Positions 33,652-42,002 of a stretch of 64,000 nt of DNA are shown here, piece by piece. Positions within the stretch are counted from its first letter, which is position 1. Every line of letters starts with the position of its first letter. The stretch is from Leptolyngbya sp. CCY15150 (GTDB lineage: Bacteria; Cyanobacteriota; Cyanobacteriia; RECH01). The notes beneath the pieces are model-generated. The model did no database searches. It was given only the letters and a program-made list of their open reading frames with translations, and was not told where the DNA came from. The translations under genes and the position numbers were made by a program. Where the stretch lies: the NCBI RefSeq assembly GCF_016888135.1, contig NZ_JACSWB010000135.1, forward strand, positions 52,292 through 116,291, read 5' to 3'.

Positions 33652-33905
33652 GTGCAATCTTGGTGCTAACCCAGAGACTTCTTAACGTCCCCCCATATGG
33701 TTCTCAGTCTATTCTCAGCTTAAGCATCGTTAATGACGGTTGAGTCCAAGCCGAGTTCGGTGCTCTCTGATCAGCCACGCTCATCCATCACCACCTCTGT
33801 GAAATTAGAGACTTAGGTCATCTAATTTTGTGAGGGGATGGGGCAGTGTCTGTATAGCAGGACATTCTTGCCAACGATTCGATCCACTCAACCTCAGGAT
33901 ATTGT
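33652..33905. other. Intergenic region upstream of the YHS protein gene
   Basis: About 250 bases, non-coding. The last 120 bases are AT-richer and probably carry the promoter of the 33906 gene; no convincing -10/-35 pair stands out. Confidence 0.35.
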
Positions 33906-34661
33906 ATGAACGTCAAATATATCGCTGCGCTAGCAACTGCTTCGATTCTCGGTCTAGGTCTAGCCGTTGCTTTACCCCAATGGACGAACGCAGGAACAGA
34001 ATCAACGGTTTCTCAAGCGAATCCCTGTGCAGGGAACCCCTGCGCTGCTGACCCTTGTGCAGGTAACCCTTGTGCTGCTAATCCTTGCGCTGCTGATCCT
34101 TGTGCAGGTGTAAATCCCTGTGCAGGTAATCCCTGTGCTGCTGACCCTTGTGCAGGTGTAAATCCCTGTGCAGGTAATCCTTGCGCTGCTGATCCTTGTG
34201 CAGGTGTAAATCCCTGCGCTGGAGCAAATCCCTGCGCTGGAGAGGATGCCTCGTCGGCTGATTCGGCACCCATGATTTACTCGGACACGAGTGGACTAGC
34301 CATTCGCGGCACAGACCCCGTTGCTTACTTTACAGAAGGCAGTGCTGTACAGGGTAGTGAAGCCTTTGAACATGTTTGGATGGGAGCAACGTGGAGATTT
34401 TCCAGCGCTGAACATCGCGACTTGTTTGTGAACAACCCTGAAGCTTATACGCCTGAATATGGCGGATACTGCGCTAAGGCTGTGAGTGAAGGCAATCTGG
34501 CTTCTATTGATCCCAATGCTTGGAGACTAGTTGACGGAAAGCTTTATCTAAATTATAGTATAGGCGTTCAAAATCAGTGGTTGCAGGATGTTCCGGGCAA
34601 TATTGCCAAGGGTGATGCCAACTGGCCGGGTGTCTTAGTTGGTAATGTCGTTCATCATTAG
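33906..34661 (+). CDS. Exported YHS-domain protein with 14 (N/D)PCA repeats
   Basis: A 251-residue secreted protein. Residues 1-30 form a signal peptide (ALATASILGLGLAVALP). Residues 39-112 consist of 14 tandem units NPCA or DPCA separated by G, A or GV, giving 14 evenly spaced cysteines. Residues about 125-215 form a YHS domain (IRGTDPVAYFTEGSAV, HVWMGATWRFSSAEHRDLF, PEYGGYCAKAVSEGN). YHS domains bind metals such as copper or haem iron in other proteins, and the regular cysteine array would be an additional soft-metal site or a disulfide-linked stalk. The repeat DNA itself contains 48-bp near-identical units, so the array can expand or shrink. It stands alone. Role in periplasmic metal handling is inference. 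Confidence 0.78.
   Translation: MNVKYIAALATASILGLGLAVALPQWTNAGTESTVSQANPCAGNPCAADPCAGNPCAANPCAADPCAGVNPCAGNPCAADPCAGVNPCAGNPCAADPCAGVNPCAGANPCAGEDASSADSAPMIYSDTSGLAIRGTDPVAYFTEGSAVQGSEAFEHVWMGATWRFSSAEHRDLFVNNPEAYTPEYGGYCAKAVSEGNLASIDPNAWRLVDGKLYLNYSIGVQNQWLQDVPGNIAKGDANWPGVLVGNVVHH
34020..34241 (+). repeat. Coding tandem repeat array (NPCA units)
   Basis: In-frame array inside the YHS gene. The 16-residue unit VNPCAGNPCAADPCAG is repeated twice in full with further partial units on both sides; repeated DNA units are 45-48 bases long and differ mainly by C/T changes at third positions. Confidence 0.85.
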
Positions 34662-34716
34662 ACCCAGCTTGCTTTCGATAACACAGGACTTGTAAGCTCT
34701 GAGGTATGCTTGCTAA

Positions 34717-34755
34717 TAGGGACGAACAATCAGATTGATGAGTTGTTCGTCCCTA
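34717..34755 (+). terminator. Strong hairpin downstream of the YHS gene
   Basis: TAGGGACGAACAA (34717-34729) pairs perfectly with TTGTTCGTCCCTA (34743-34755) over 13 bases with a 13-base loop. No U-tract follows, so termination is possible but it may equally be an mRNA-stabilising or repeat-derived hairpin. The rest of the gap 34662-35028 shows nothing else. Confidence 0.5.
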
Positions 34756-35028
34756 TCGCAGTTGTCCTGATCACAAGATCAAGATAAATCTGGTTCAAGA
34801 GTGACATAATTTACGTCTTACTCTAGACCGCTTCCAAGCATGGACTAACAACTGTTGCTCCTAGCTGCTGGCGATCGCTTCATGCCCAGCACTAAATTTA
34901 TTTGAAGATGCTCATTATGGTAAGATTACAGTGCGTTACCGTTCGCTAACACACCCGACAGCTAATGCTGTTTCCCATGAAATGGGTATAACAAGCGATC
35001 GCTTTTCAGGATACGATACCAAGGAAAT

Positions 35029-36492
35029 TTAGGCAGTTCCTGAGCTGCTGATTTTTTCAAACAGGGTAGCGCTAGCCCGGTTGAGTCCGACTAAATCTAC
35101 CTCAATGCCATTCCGGCGAAAGCCAAATACAGCCTTGTCGATGACCTCAACGGCTCCTTGATCCCATAAATGGGCATGGGTCAAATCGATGGTGACGCGA
35201 TCGATGAGTTCAGTAAAATCAAAAGCCGCCAGGAACTCATCGCGGGATAGAAAGAAGATTTGTCCGGAGACGTGATAGATACGGTGAGATCCATCGTCAC
35301 TGAGGATCTTATCAATCAACACAAGGTCAGCAATTTTGCGAGAGAAGAAGACAGTGCTCATCACAATGCCCGTGACGACGCCTAGGGCAAAGTTGCGGGT
35401 GAAGATGGTGACGAACATGGTGGTCAGCATCACAATTGTTTCACTGCGAGGGATGCGTTTTATATTCTTGAAAGACGACCAGCGAAAGGTACCGATCGCG
35501 ACCATGATCATCACCGCCACAAGGGTCGCCATGGGCATTTGCTTCACCCAGTCTTGCAGCACTAAGATAGCAAACAGCAGAAAAACCCCAGAAGCAAGGG
35601 TGGACAATCGCCCGCGTCCTCCAGACTGCACATTGATCACCGATTGGCCAATCATGCCACAGCCTGCCATGCCGCCAAAGAAGGCGGTTACCATATTGGC
35701 AATCCCTTGACCTTTAGCTTCTTTATTTTTATCGCTGGGAGTATCCGTAAGATCGTCTACTAAGGCAGCTGTTAAGAAGGAAGCCAATAGACCAACGATT
35801 GCTAAGGTGAAAGAATAGGGAAAGATGATTTGCATAGTCTCTAGGGTCAAGGGAACCTGAGGTAAGCTGAATAATGGTAGGGTTGTTGGCAGTTCTCCCA
35901 TATCTCCAACCGTTGGCACCTCTAATTTGAGGGCGATCGCTGCCAGGGTCATCACAGCTAGGGCAACTAGGGGCGAGGGAATGACCTTGGTGAATCGAGG
36001 CAGGATGTAGATGATGCCTAGGGATAGAATCGTTAGCACATACACTGTGTAAGGAACATCTGTCAGTTGGGGCATCTGGGCTAGAAAAATCAGCACCGCA
36101 AGGGCGTTAATGTACCCGATCATCACGGCGCGGGGCACAAATCTCATTTGGCGTCCCAGCTTTAACAGTCCAAAAATGACTTGGAAGATCCCGGTGAGTA
36201 AGGTGGCGGCTAGTAGGTACTGCAAGCCATGGTCTTTGACAAGGTCAATCATCAGCAGCGCCATGGCTCCGGTGGCGGCAGAGATTGAGCCTGGACGTCC
36301 GCCCAAAAATGCAGTAATCACGGCAATGATAAAGGAGGTGTATAGACCCACTTTGGGATCAACGCCAGCAATGATCGAGAAGGCGATCGCTTCTGGGATG
36401 AGCGCTAGACCGACGACAGCGCCAGCTAAGATATCATTTTTGGTATTGAAAAACCAGTCTCGCCTAATTTTTCTAAGTTTTCTAAGATTCAA
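35029..36492 (-). CDS. SulP-family anion transporter with STAS domain
   Basis: A 487-residue SLC26/SulP permease. The N-terminal transmembrane domain has the family marker [21 protein letters not shown], with about 12 hydrophobic segments to residue 390. The signature [18 protein letters not shown] and [22 protein letters not shown] are clear. The C-terminal STAS domain ([42 protein letters not shown]) regulates transport. Substrates in the family are sulfate, bicarbonate or other anions. The sequence lacks resemblance at its N-terminus to the bicarbonate transporter BicA, so I leave the anion open. It is monocistronic. Confidence 0.88.
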   Translation of the reverse strand: MNLRKLRKIRRDWFFNTKNDILAGAVVGLALIPEAIAFSIIAGVDPKVGLYTSFIIAVITAFLGGRPGSISAATGAMALLMIDLVKDHGLQYLLAATLLTGIFQVIFGLLKLGRQMRFVPRAVMIGYINALAVLIFLAQMPQLTDVPYTVYVLTILSLGIIYILPRFTKVIPSPLVALAVMTLAAIALKLEVPTVGDMGELPTTLPLFSLPQVPLTLETMQIIFPYSFTLAIVGLLASFLTAALVDDLTDTPSDKNKEAKGQGIANMVTAFFGGMAGCGMIGQSVINVQSGGRGRLSTLASGVFLLFAILVLQDWVKQMPMATLVAVMIMVAIGTFRWSSFKNIKRIPRSETIVMLTTMFVTIFTRNFALGVVTGIVMSTVFFSRKIADLVLIDKILSDDGSHRIYHVSGQIFFLSRDEFLAAFDFTELIDRVTIDLTHAHLWDQGAVEVIDKAVFGFRRNGIEVDLVGLNRASATLFEKISSSGTA

Positions 36493-36602
36493 GGTTCCCT
36501 CGATAGTTCAGTTCAAATGTTGTCAGCTCGTATCAGGTCTTCATGCCGTTTTACATGGGAAGGGTCTGATGGTGGTCTAAAACTTTAGTGGAGTGCTATC
36601 AA
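36493..36602. other. Intergenic region upstream of the SulP gene
   Basis: Presumed promoter region of the reverse-strand SulP gene. It leads into an island of three different repeats (36603-37050). No gene is seen. Confidence 0.35.
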
Positions 36603-36728
36603 ATCTGGCTAGACATCCTATTCATGCAAGATTGTGCCGTACCCAGATATCTGTAGCCCCCTTGCCAAAAAGGCGGCGAGGCGGGGGATCGAAGGCAGGA
36701 TGTCCTAGCCATGACCATGCAACCGGAC
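36603..36728 (+). repeat. Dispersed repeat with ATCCGGTT-like ends, copy 2
   Basis: Core 36637-36728 is 92 bases, from CCGTACCCAGA to AACCGGAC, the same length as the core at 23227-23318. The left end is ATCTGGCT at 36603-36610, a decayed form of ATCCGGTT. Confidence 0.6.
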
Positions 36729-36841
36729 TTGATATAAGTCTAAGCATGGGTGTCTTCTCCAGCAAAAACGTTAACTCCAGCCCACATGATACGGCCTCAG
36801 GGTTCGGTTGAAAGGTTTTTTCTGGCTGTTTTTTGTCGGAT

Positions 36842-36906
36842 GGATCGATATATGATTTGCCCTCATCCCCAACCCTTCTCCCTAGGGAGAAGGGAGTTGG
36901 AACTCT
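36842..36906 (+). repeat. Truncated copy of the 141-bp repeat
   Basis: GATTTGCCCTCATCCCCAAC and a 22-base perfect palindrome (36873-36894) with core CTCCCTAGGGAG match the left half of the copy at 33511-33651. The right half and the outer ends are missing. Confidence 0.6.
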
Positions 36907-36933
36907 CTTATGGTGCCAGATCTCCTGTGCTTT

Positions 36934-37050
36934 TATGGTGCCAGCGCTCCTGCGCTGACACCTGCCTTGATCGCTCCTGCGACTCCTCTTCCGCGACTAT
37001 TCAGGTCTGGGCACAGGAGTGCCGCTTGGAGCATTCTTACGCTCAGCATA
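36934..37050 (+). repeat. Dispersed repeat with TATGCTG-like ends, copy 2
   Basis: TATGGTG (36934-36940) and CAGCATA (37044-37050) mark the ends. The interior shares GCCAGCGCTYCYGC, TGACACCTG, GATCGCTCCTGCGAC, CAGGTCTGGGC and TTGGAGCATTC with 33374-33478. A partial duplicate of the left end (TATGGTGCCAGATCTCCTG) precedes it at 36910. Confidence 0.55.
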
Positions 37051-37224
37051 GGAACGGTAGGTCTGTCCCGAGCTGCTTGAAAACAGGATGACTAGATGGG
37101 TTGGAGAAAGCTCGTTCCTTCGTTCAGGATTGGGCGGATTGGACAAGCTACGGGACACCATGAGGATTGCTGAGACGCCAGCGTCATGGGGGTTGCCCAT
37201 CAACCAGTTAGCCGGTGGTTGTGA

Positions 37225-40200
37225 TCATTCTGGATGGGTCGATCTGGGATGAATGGGAAAGGTCAGATGGAAGCAGGTGAGTTGATCCTGGCTGCTGAGT
37301 CGGATGGTGCCACCGAGATGTTCCGTCAAGCGTTTGATGAGCGCTAGTCCTAGCCCAGTGCCGCCATGCTGCCAGCGATCGCTCCTTGTGATCCGATAGA
37401 ATTTTTCAAAGACGCGGGATTGTTCTTCTGGAGCAATCTCAACGCCAGAGTTTTCCACATCTAAGTCCCATGTTGAGGTCTGGGCGCGCACCCGAACAGT
37501 AATCTGATGAAAGGGTGGGGTATATTTGCAGGCATTGCTGAGGAGTTCGACTAAAATCCGAGTTAGGCTAGCGGGATCGGAGCTAACGGTGGGCAGCTTT
37601 TCAGGGACATCAATATGTAGAGTTTGCTGTCCTGCCTGCATCCTCACCTCTAGAGATTCAGCAATGTGCGGAATCCATTCTTCAAGCTTCACGGATACGA
37701 GATCTAAGGGTTGGGTGCCGGTTTCTAGGTGTTGCAGGTCTAACAAATCATTGATCAGCGCTAGTTCTTGGTTGCATTGCTCGCGCAGGATTCTCAGATA
37801 TTGATCAATGCGGCGATCGCTCACCTGTTGTTGTTCCAACACAATTTCCAGCATCTGGGTAGCCATGTTAATACTAGCCATGGGGCTACGCAGTTCATGG
37901 GAGACGGTGTTGAGAAAATCGTCTTTGAGATGGTTCAGGTGTTCCAGTTCCTGCACCTGACGCTTAGTCGCTTGATATAAACGGGACTGACGAATGGCGA
38001 TCGCACATTGGTTCGCCACCTGCTGCACTAAGCGAATTTCTATAGCGGTGAAGGGTACGTGAGCTTCGCGGTAAATCCACAGATCACCGATGACGCCCTG
38101 GTCATCAATCAGGGGATGGGCTAAGGCTGTAGCAGGGTAGTTAGGACGTCGTTCCAAGCCACGAATGAGGTCTAAGGTGCAGTAATGGAGCGGATTGCCT
38201 TGTAACAGATGTTGATAATAGTCCTCATAGTCTGCCATGGCGATGGTCATGCCTTGGGAGGATGGCAGAGACGACTCGGTGCTTTCGTAGATGACAGTGG
38301 AGGTGCGCTCTGTTAAGTCGTAGACGGCGGCATCACAACTGAGGGTTTGCAGAACGGTGGATAGCTCATTGACGGCCGTTTGTAAGATAGCAGATTCATC
38401 TAAGCTATCGCGTACCTTATCTGTGATGCGCTTCAGCAATGCCTCAAATTCTAGACTCTGATTGAGCTGAGCCGTGCGTTGATGTACGGTATTTTCTAGG
38501 GTGCTGTTGAGCTGCTTGACTCGGACAACGAGATCAGACTGTTGAATGGCGATCGCCACTTGGTCGGCAATGATGCGGGCTAACTCAACCTCTGCCGGTT
38601 GCCAGCCGCCGAGGGTTGGATCTTTGGTTAAAGTCAGGGCTCCCCAAGTCTGGCGATCGCCCTGGTGATCACCTTCAATATCCAGCAGAAATAACATCCA
38701 GGCTCCCGGAAAAGCGGTTGCTAATGCTGGATAGTCTTGGTCGGGATGATCGACGCACATAAACCGCTGCTGCAGCAATCGCTGGGATAGCGGGTGATCC
38801 ATAGCTACTTCTAGGGTGGTGCCGTCAAAGAGACCAAGATGCCGTCGATGATCAACCCGGTTTTTCCAGCATCCTTGAGCCATCAGACACTGCCAAATTT
38901 GCACATGGTTGGCAGGCAGGAGGGAACCAATTTCACGGGTAGCCGCCGCAAAAATCGTATCTAGATCGAGGGACTGACGAATAGCGCGAATCACCCGATT
39001 GAGCCCCTGCTCTCGCTGTACTTGGTAGTGAATGTGGAGTTCAGTTTGTTTGCGTTGGGTAATATCGGTGTCGGTGCCCATCAGCCGCTCAGGGTTACCG
39101 TGGCGATCGCGACTCACATGCCCCCGCGCCAAAAACCAGCGGATGCTACCGTCTCGATGCAGCATCCGATGCTCCACATGAAACGTAGGCGTTTTCCCTG
39201 CTAAGGCGTCCTGGACGGCGACCCCAACCCTAGGGCGATCGTCAGGATGGACATAGTTTGTCCAATCTTCAATGGTATTTTGAATATCCTGATCGGCATA
39301 CCCCAACATGTTCTTCAATTGAGGATCGAGATAGATCTCACCGCTAGCCAAATGCCAATCCCAAACGCCTACCTCACCGGCAGCGATCGCCATTTGATAG
39401 CGCTGTTGGCTTTGCTGCAGAGCCGCCTCAACCTGCTTGCGTTCATGGATATTTTCAATGATCGCTACGCTAAACAAGGGATGATCATGATCATCTAAGA
39501 TAATGCTGGCACTAATCTTGACCCAGCAAATCTCTCCTGTTTTCTTGATGTATCGTTTATTTATCGCGTAATAAGGAATTTGTCGATTATTGAGTTGACG
39601 ACATAACTCATTTTCGATCGCTTGGTCATCCGGATGGGTAATGTGGTGGTAGGTGAGCGAGAGCAGTTCTGCTTCGGTGTAGCCCAACATTTGGCAAAAA
39701 GCCGGGTTGACTTCCAAGAATTGACCACTGAGGTCTGCTCGATTCATGCCAACGTGGTTTTGTTGGAAAATAGCGCGAAACCTGGCCTCACTTTGTCGCA
39801 ACGATTTTTCCATCTCCTTGCGATCGCGAATATCAGTATTCGCAACCACACAGCCCTGTATGGTTCCTGACTGATCGCGTAGCGGATAAATCCGTGAAAT
39901 CATGCAGTAGTGCTGTCCATCACGGCAAGGATAAACCAGCTCCACGCCGCTGATCGACTCGCCACGAAACACCTGGACTAAAAGCTGGTCTACGGTATCT
40001 CGAATATCCTCAATGAGCAATGATCGAAAGGGTTGCCCTAGTACATCTGCATCGTACTGCAACAGTGTTTTGCAGGCTACATTGCAGGTTTGCACCTGTC
40101 CGTGGCGATTGAGGGAAAAAATGGGATTGGGTGATTGGTCTACGGCCTGCCGATAATGTTCACCCTGCTCCAGTCCGTCAAGGGAGGGAGAGCGATCGCC

Positions 40201-40602
40201 CTGGAGCTGACCCATCGCCTGAAATTCCACTAGATTGCCATCGGTATCCTGCACAGCTAGAATCAGCCAGGTTTGCTCGTAGACCGATCCATCGGAGGCA
40301 ACTGCCGAACATTCATAGGTTGTACTCAAACCAGTCTCGCTCAAGGTTTGCACCCGCTGCTCTAGGGAGGGGCGATCGCTCTCGGGCAACAGCGCAAAGA
40401 AATTTTGCCCCACGAGCTGATCCATCGTTGCCTGACAATGGTGGCAGTAGGCCTGGTTGACAAACGTTAAGGTTCCATCCGCAGTGAAGAAACAGATCCA
40501 CTCCGACAGACGATCCAGAATCGTGGATGAGTAAGCAAGGGCAGCCAATCTATCCAAGGGGGTATTTAGAATAGAGGAAAAGGAAAAATCAGGATAGATC
40601 AT
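37225..40602 (-). CDS. Multi-PAS/GAF sensor histidine kinase
   Basis: A 1125-residue soluble sensor kinase. Four PAS domains come first (about 15-130, 150-280, 280-400 and 400-530), with typical pieces ICFFTADGTLTFVNQAYC, NPIFSLNRHGQVQTCN, GMNRADLSGQFLEVNPAF and GVWDWHLASGEIYL. Two GAF domains follow (starting near LNRVIRAIRQSLDLDTIF and LLKRITDKVRDSLDES). The HisKA motif is FLNTVSHELRSPMASI, and the HATPase ends [19 protein letters not shown]. There is no receiver domain and no membrane segment, so it senses a cytoplasmic signal such as light, redox or a small ligand and needs a partner response regulator encoded elsewhere. The start is placed at ATG 40602 (MIYPDFSF); a GTG at 40656 is also in frame. 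Confidence 0.88.
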   Translation of the reverse strand: MIYPDFSFSSILNTPLDRLAALAYSSTILDRLSEWICFFTADGTLTFVNQAYCHHCQATMDQLVGQNFFALLPESDRPSLEQRVQTLSETGLSTTYECSAVASDGSVYEQTWLILAVQDTDGNLVEFQAMGQLQGDRSPSLDGLEQGEHYRQAVDQSPNPIFSLNRHGQVQTCNVACKTLLQYDADVLGQPFRSLLIEDIRDTVDQLLVQVFRGESISGVELVYPCRDGQHYCMISRIYPLRDQSGTIQGCVVANTDIRDRKEMEKSLRQSEARFRAIFQQNHVGMNRADLSGQFLEVNPAFCQMLGYTEAELLSLTYHHITHPDDQAIENELCRQLNNRQIPYYAINKRYIKKTGEICWVKISASIILDDHDHPLFSVAIIENIHERKQVEAALQQSQQRYQMAIAAGEVGVWDWHLASGEIYLDPQLKNMLGYADQDIQNTIEDWTNYVHPDDRPRVGVAVQDALAGKTPTFHVEHRMLHRDGSIRWFLARGHVSRDRHGNPERLMGTDTDITQRKQTELHIHYQVQREQGLNRVIRAIRQSLDLDTIFAAATREIGSLLPANHVQIWQCLMAQGCWKNRVDHRRHLGLFDGTTLEVAMDHPLSQRLLQQRFMCVDHPDQDYPALATAFPGAWMLFLLDIEGDHQGDRQTWGALTLTKDPTLGGWQPAEVELARIIADQVAIAIQQSDLVVRVKQLNSTLENTVHQRTAQLNQSLEFEALLKRITDKVRDSLDESAILQTAVNELSTVLQTLSCDAAVYDLTERTSTVIYESTESSLPSSQGMTIAMADYEDYYQHLLQGNPLHYCTLDLIRGLERRPNYPATALAHPLIDDQGVIGDLWIYREAHVPFTAIEIRLVQQVANQCAIAIRQSRLYQATKRQVQELEHLNHLKDDFLNTVSHELRSPMASINMATQMLEIVLEQQQVSDRRIDQYLRILREQCNQELALINDLLDLQHLETGTQPLDLVSVKLEEWIPHIAESLEVRMQAGQQTLHIDVPEKLPTVSSDPASLTRILVELLSNACKYTPPFHQITVRVRAQTSTWDLDVENSGVEIAPEEQSRVFEKFYRITRSDRWQHGGTGLGLALIKRLTEHLGGTIRLSSQDQLTCFHLTFPIHPRSTHPE

Positions 40603-40855
40603 GAACCGATTAAAGATGATGTAGGCATGTGGAGTCAGTTCTCCACAACACAACACTCAGGTTAAATTCAGCAGTATCACCCTTAGACTCAGCAAAGTTT
40701 CTTAGGAATAAGAAAAGATTCTACAACTATGTTGACTTGTTGTTAGTAATCCCATGTTTCGTCCTTAATGAACACTTAAGCTTTAAGCTCATATCAAATC
40801 TTAACAAACATAAACCTTGACTCTTGGATGCTTGGAAAGACCCTAGAAACCTGAG

Positions 40856-41055
40856 TGGTGCTGAATCAGAGTATGAATCTCTAGCTAGGAGCCCGAAACT
40901 CTAGACCTTATCGGTCATGAGTTGCTCGACATCCAAATGGATGTAGTAAGCATAAGCTCGATCGGTTTCGGACTAGGAATGGATTACTTCTCCTAATTCT
41001 GATGAAGTCTTCTATGTAAAATTTGGCGGAATCATAGTACTATTCAGCGACGCCA
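40856..41055 (-). repeat. Region bounded by TGCTGAATC-type ends containing a 109-bp repeat
   Basis: GTGGTGCTGAATC at 40856-40868 and ATTCAGCGACGCC near 41043-41055 are inverted with small differences and resemble the ends of the 141-bp family (GGYGTYGCTGAAT). Between them sits the 109-bp repeat copy 2. Either the 109-bp sequence was carried by, or inserted into, such an element. Confidence 0.45.
40901..41009 (-). repeat. 109-bp dispersed repeat, copy 2
   Basis: On the reverse strand it reads GACTTCATCAGAATTAGGAG at the start and GCAACTCATGACCGATAAGG then TCTAG at the end. Very close to copy 3 (63347-63455), with CGAAACCGATCG and TTACTACATCCATT shared. Exactly 109 bases. Confidence 0.75.
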
Positions 41056-41252
41056 AAACCTGCTAATTCAACGACCCTACCCTCTAGGGTAATCTCTGCC
41101 GTCTAGCCCGGCAATGCCTGAACTATTGGTAAATTGGATGGTAACCCAGCGTTAACCTTGAGCGATGACAATAGGGCCAAGCCCGTGATTAGAGGGTGGA
41201 GACGTTTGAGAGAGACGTCAAGAGACGCTGTTTGTTGTTGATATCCCTGATT

Positions 41253-41930
41253 ATGCGCCAGTTCATTGTGTATGCTTGCCCAACCGGTATCTTGGCTGAG
41301 CAACTCTCTATCTATTTTGCTAAGGATGTAGGGCAACGACGTAGACATACAGCCGATCGCTATATACCTTACTGTGCTTTGACGGAGCTGTTCTATGATC
41401 AGGGGCAGACTATCCCGCTCTACCTCCAGGCTCTCGATTGCCTCCATGAGCAATGGGTGCGATCGCGCTCCCATCCAGGAGGCATGACCCTAACGCCATG
41501 GATGCTGCAAGAGGGATACCATGGTCTGGAGTTAGAGGCACCTTGGCTGCGGCAGATGATGGTGCAGTTTGTTTGCCAAGCCCATTCGCCAAGCCGCCAA
41601 ACCATGCTGCGCCTGAAGACTTGGTTACCCCTCTATCCTCTTTATGATCTAGATGGCAGCAACCTAGATGGCAGCAGTCTAAGTGGCAGCAGTCGAGACG
41701 CTAGCCAAGTTATGCTTCCCAGCTCCGCCCAAGACCCCATCCATCTACCAACCTCGGCTGGATGGGATCTATGTTTCTACGAACAGCGATCGCACCTTGA
41801 GTTGATATGCCATCGCGCTTGGCCACTGCAGCCCTATACCCGCCCAGCAGAAAACGGGAACCTATCATCTAGGCTCAACTTGGCTGGGCAACTTGCTATC
41901 CCAAACTCCCGCCGACACCTTAGGGTTTGA
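41253..41930 (+). CDS. 2H-phosphoesterase-like hypothetical protein, atypical
   Basis: A 225-residue protein. The start MRQFIVYACPTGILAEQLSIYF resembles cyanobacterial 2'-5' RNA ligase-like (2H) proteins, and the region RHTADRYIPYCALTELFYD lies where the first H-x-T motif should be. However, the histidine is replaced by Y40 (PYCALTEL). A low-complexity block LDGSNLDGSSLSGSSRDAS lies near residue 140. The later WDLCFYEQRSHLELICHRAW again looks like the end of that family. Catalysis by the usual two-histidine mechanism is doubtful. ATG 41253 is chosen because the family-like sequence starts there. It converges with the 42003 gene; a shared terminator lies between. Confidence 0.45.
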   Translation: MRQFIVYACPTGILAEQLSIYFAKDVGQRRRHTADRYIPYCALTELFYDQGQTIPLYLQALDCLHEQWVRSRSHPGGMTLTPWMLQEGYHGLELEAPWLRQMMVQFVCQAHSPSRQTMLRLKTWLPLYPLYDLDGSNLDGSSLSGSSRDASQVMLPSSAQDPIHLPTSAGWDLCFYEQRSHLELICHRAWPLQPYTRPAENGNLSSRLNLAGQLAIPNSRRHLRV

Positions 41931-41948
41931 CGTTGGTGTGACGTGATG

Positions 41949-41991
41949 AAAAGCACACTCCTCAGCAAGGTTACTGTCAGAGTGTGCTTTT
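41949..41991. terminator. Bidirectional terminator between convergent genes
   Basis: AAAAGCACACTC (41949-41960) pairs perfectly with GAGTGTGCTTTT (41980-41991). Both strands end the stem with a run of T, so it can serve the genes ending at 41930 and 42003. Confidence 0.75.
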
Positions 41992-42002
41992 ACGAGATGC
42001 TG

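Noticed and set aside
34020..34241. Repeat array considered as CRISPR or minisatellite
   Set aside because: Units are in frame and translate to NPCA repeats; no spacers.
34013..34273. Reverse-strand frames rich in AQGFPAQG-type repeats
   Set aside because: Antisense images of the NPCA array in the YHS gene.
35029..36492. SulP transporter as BicA bicarbonate transporter
   Set aside because: Remembered BicA has a different N-terminal sequence and is longer; only SulP family is supported.
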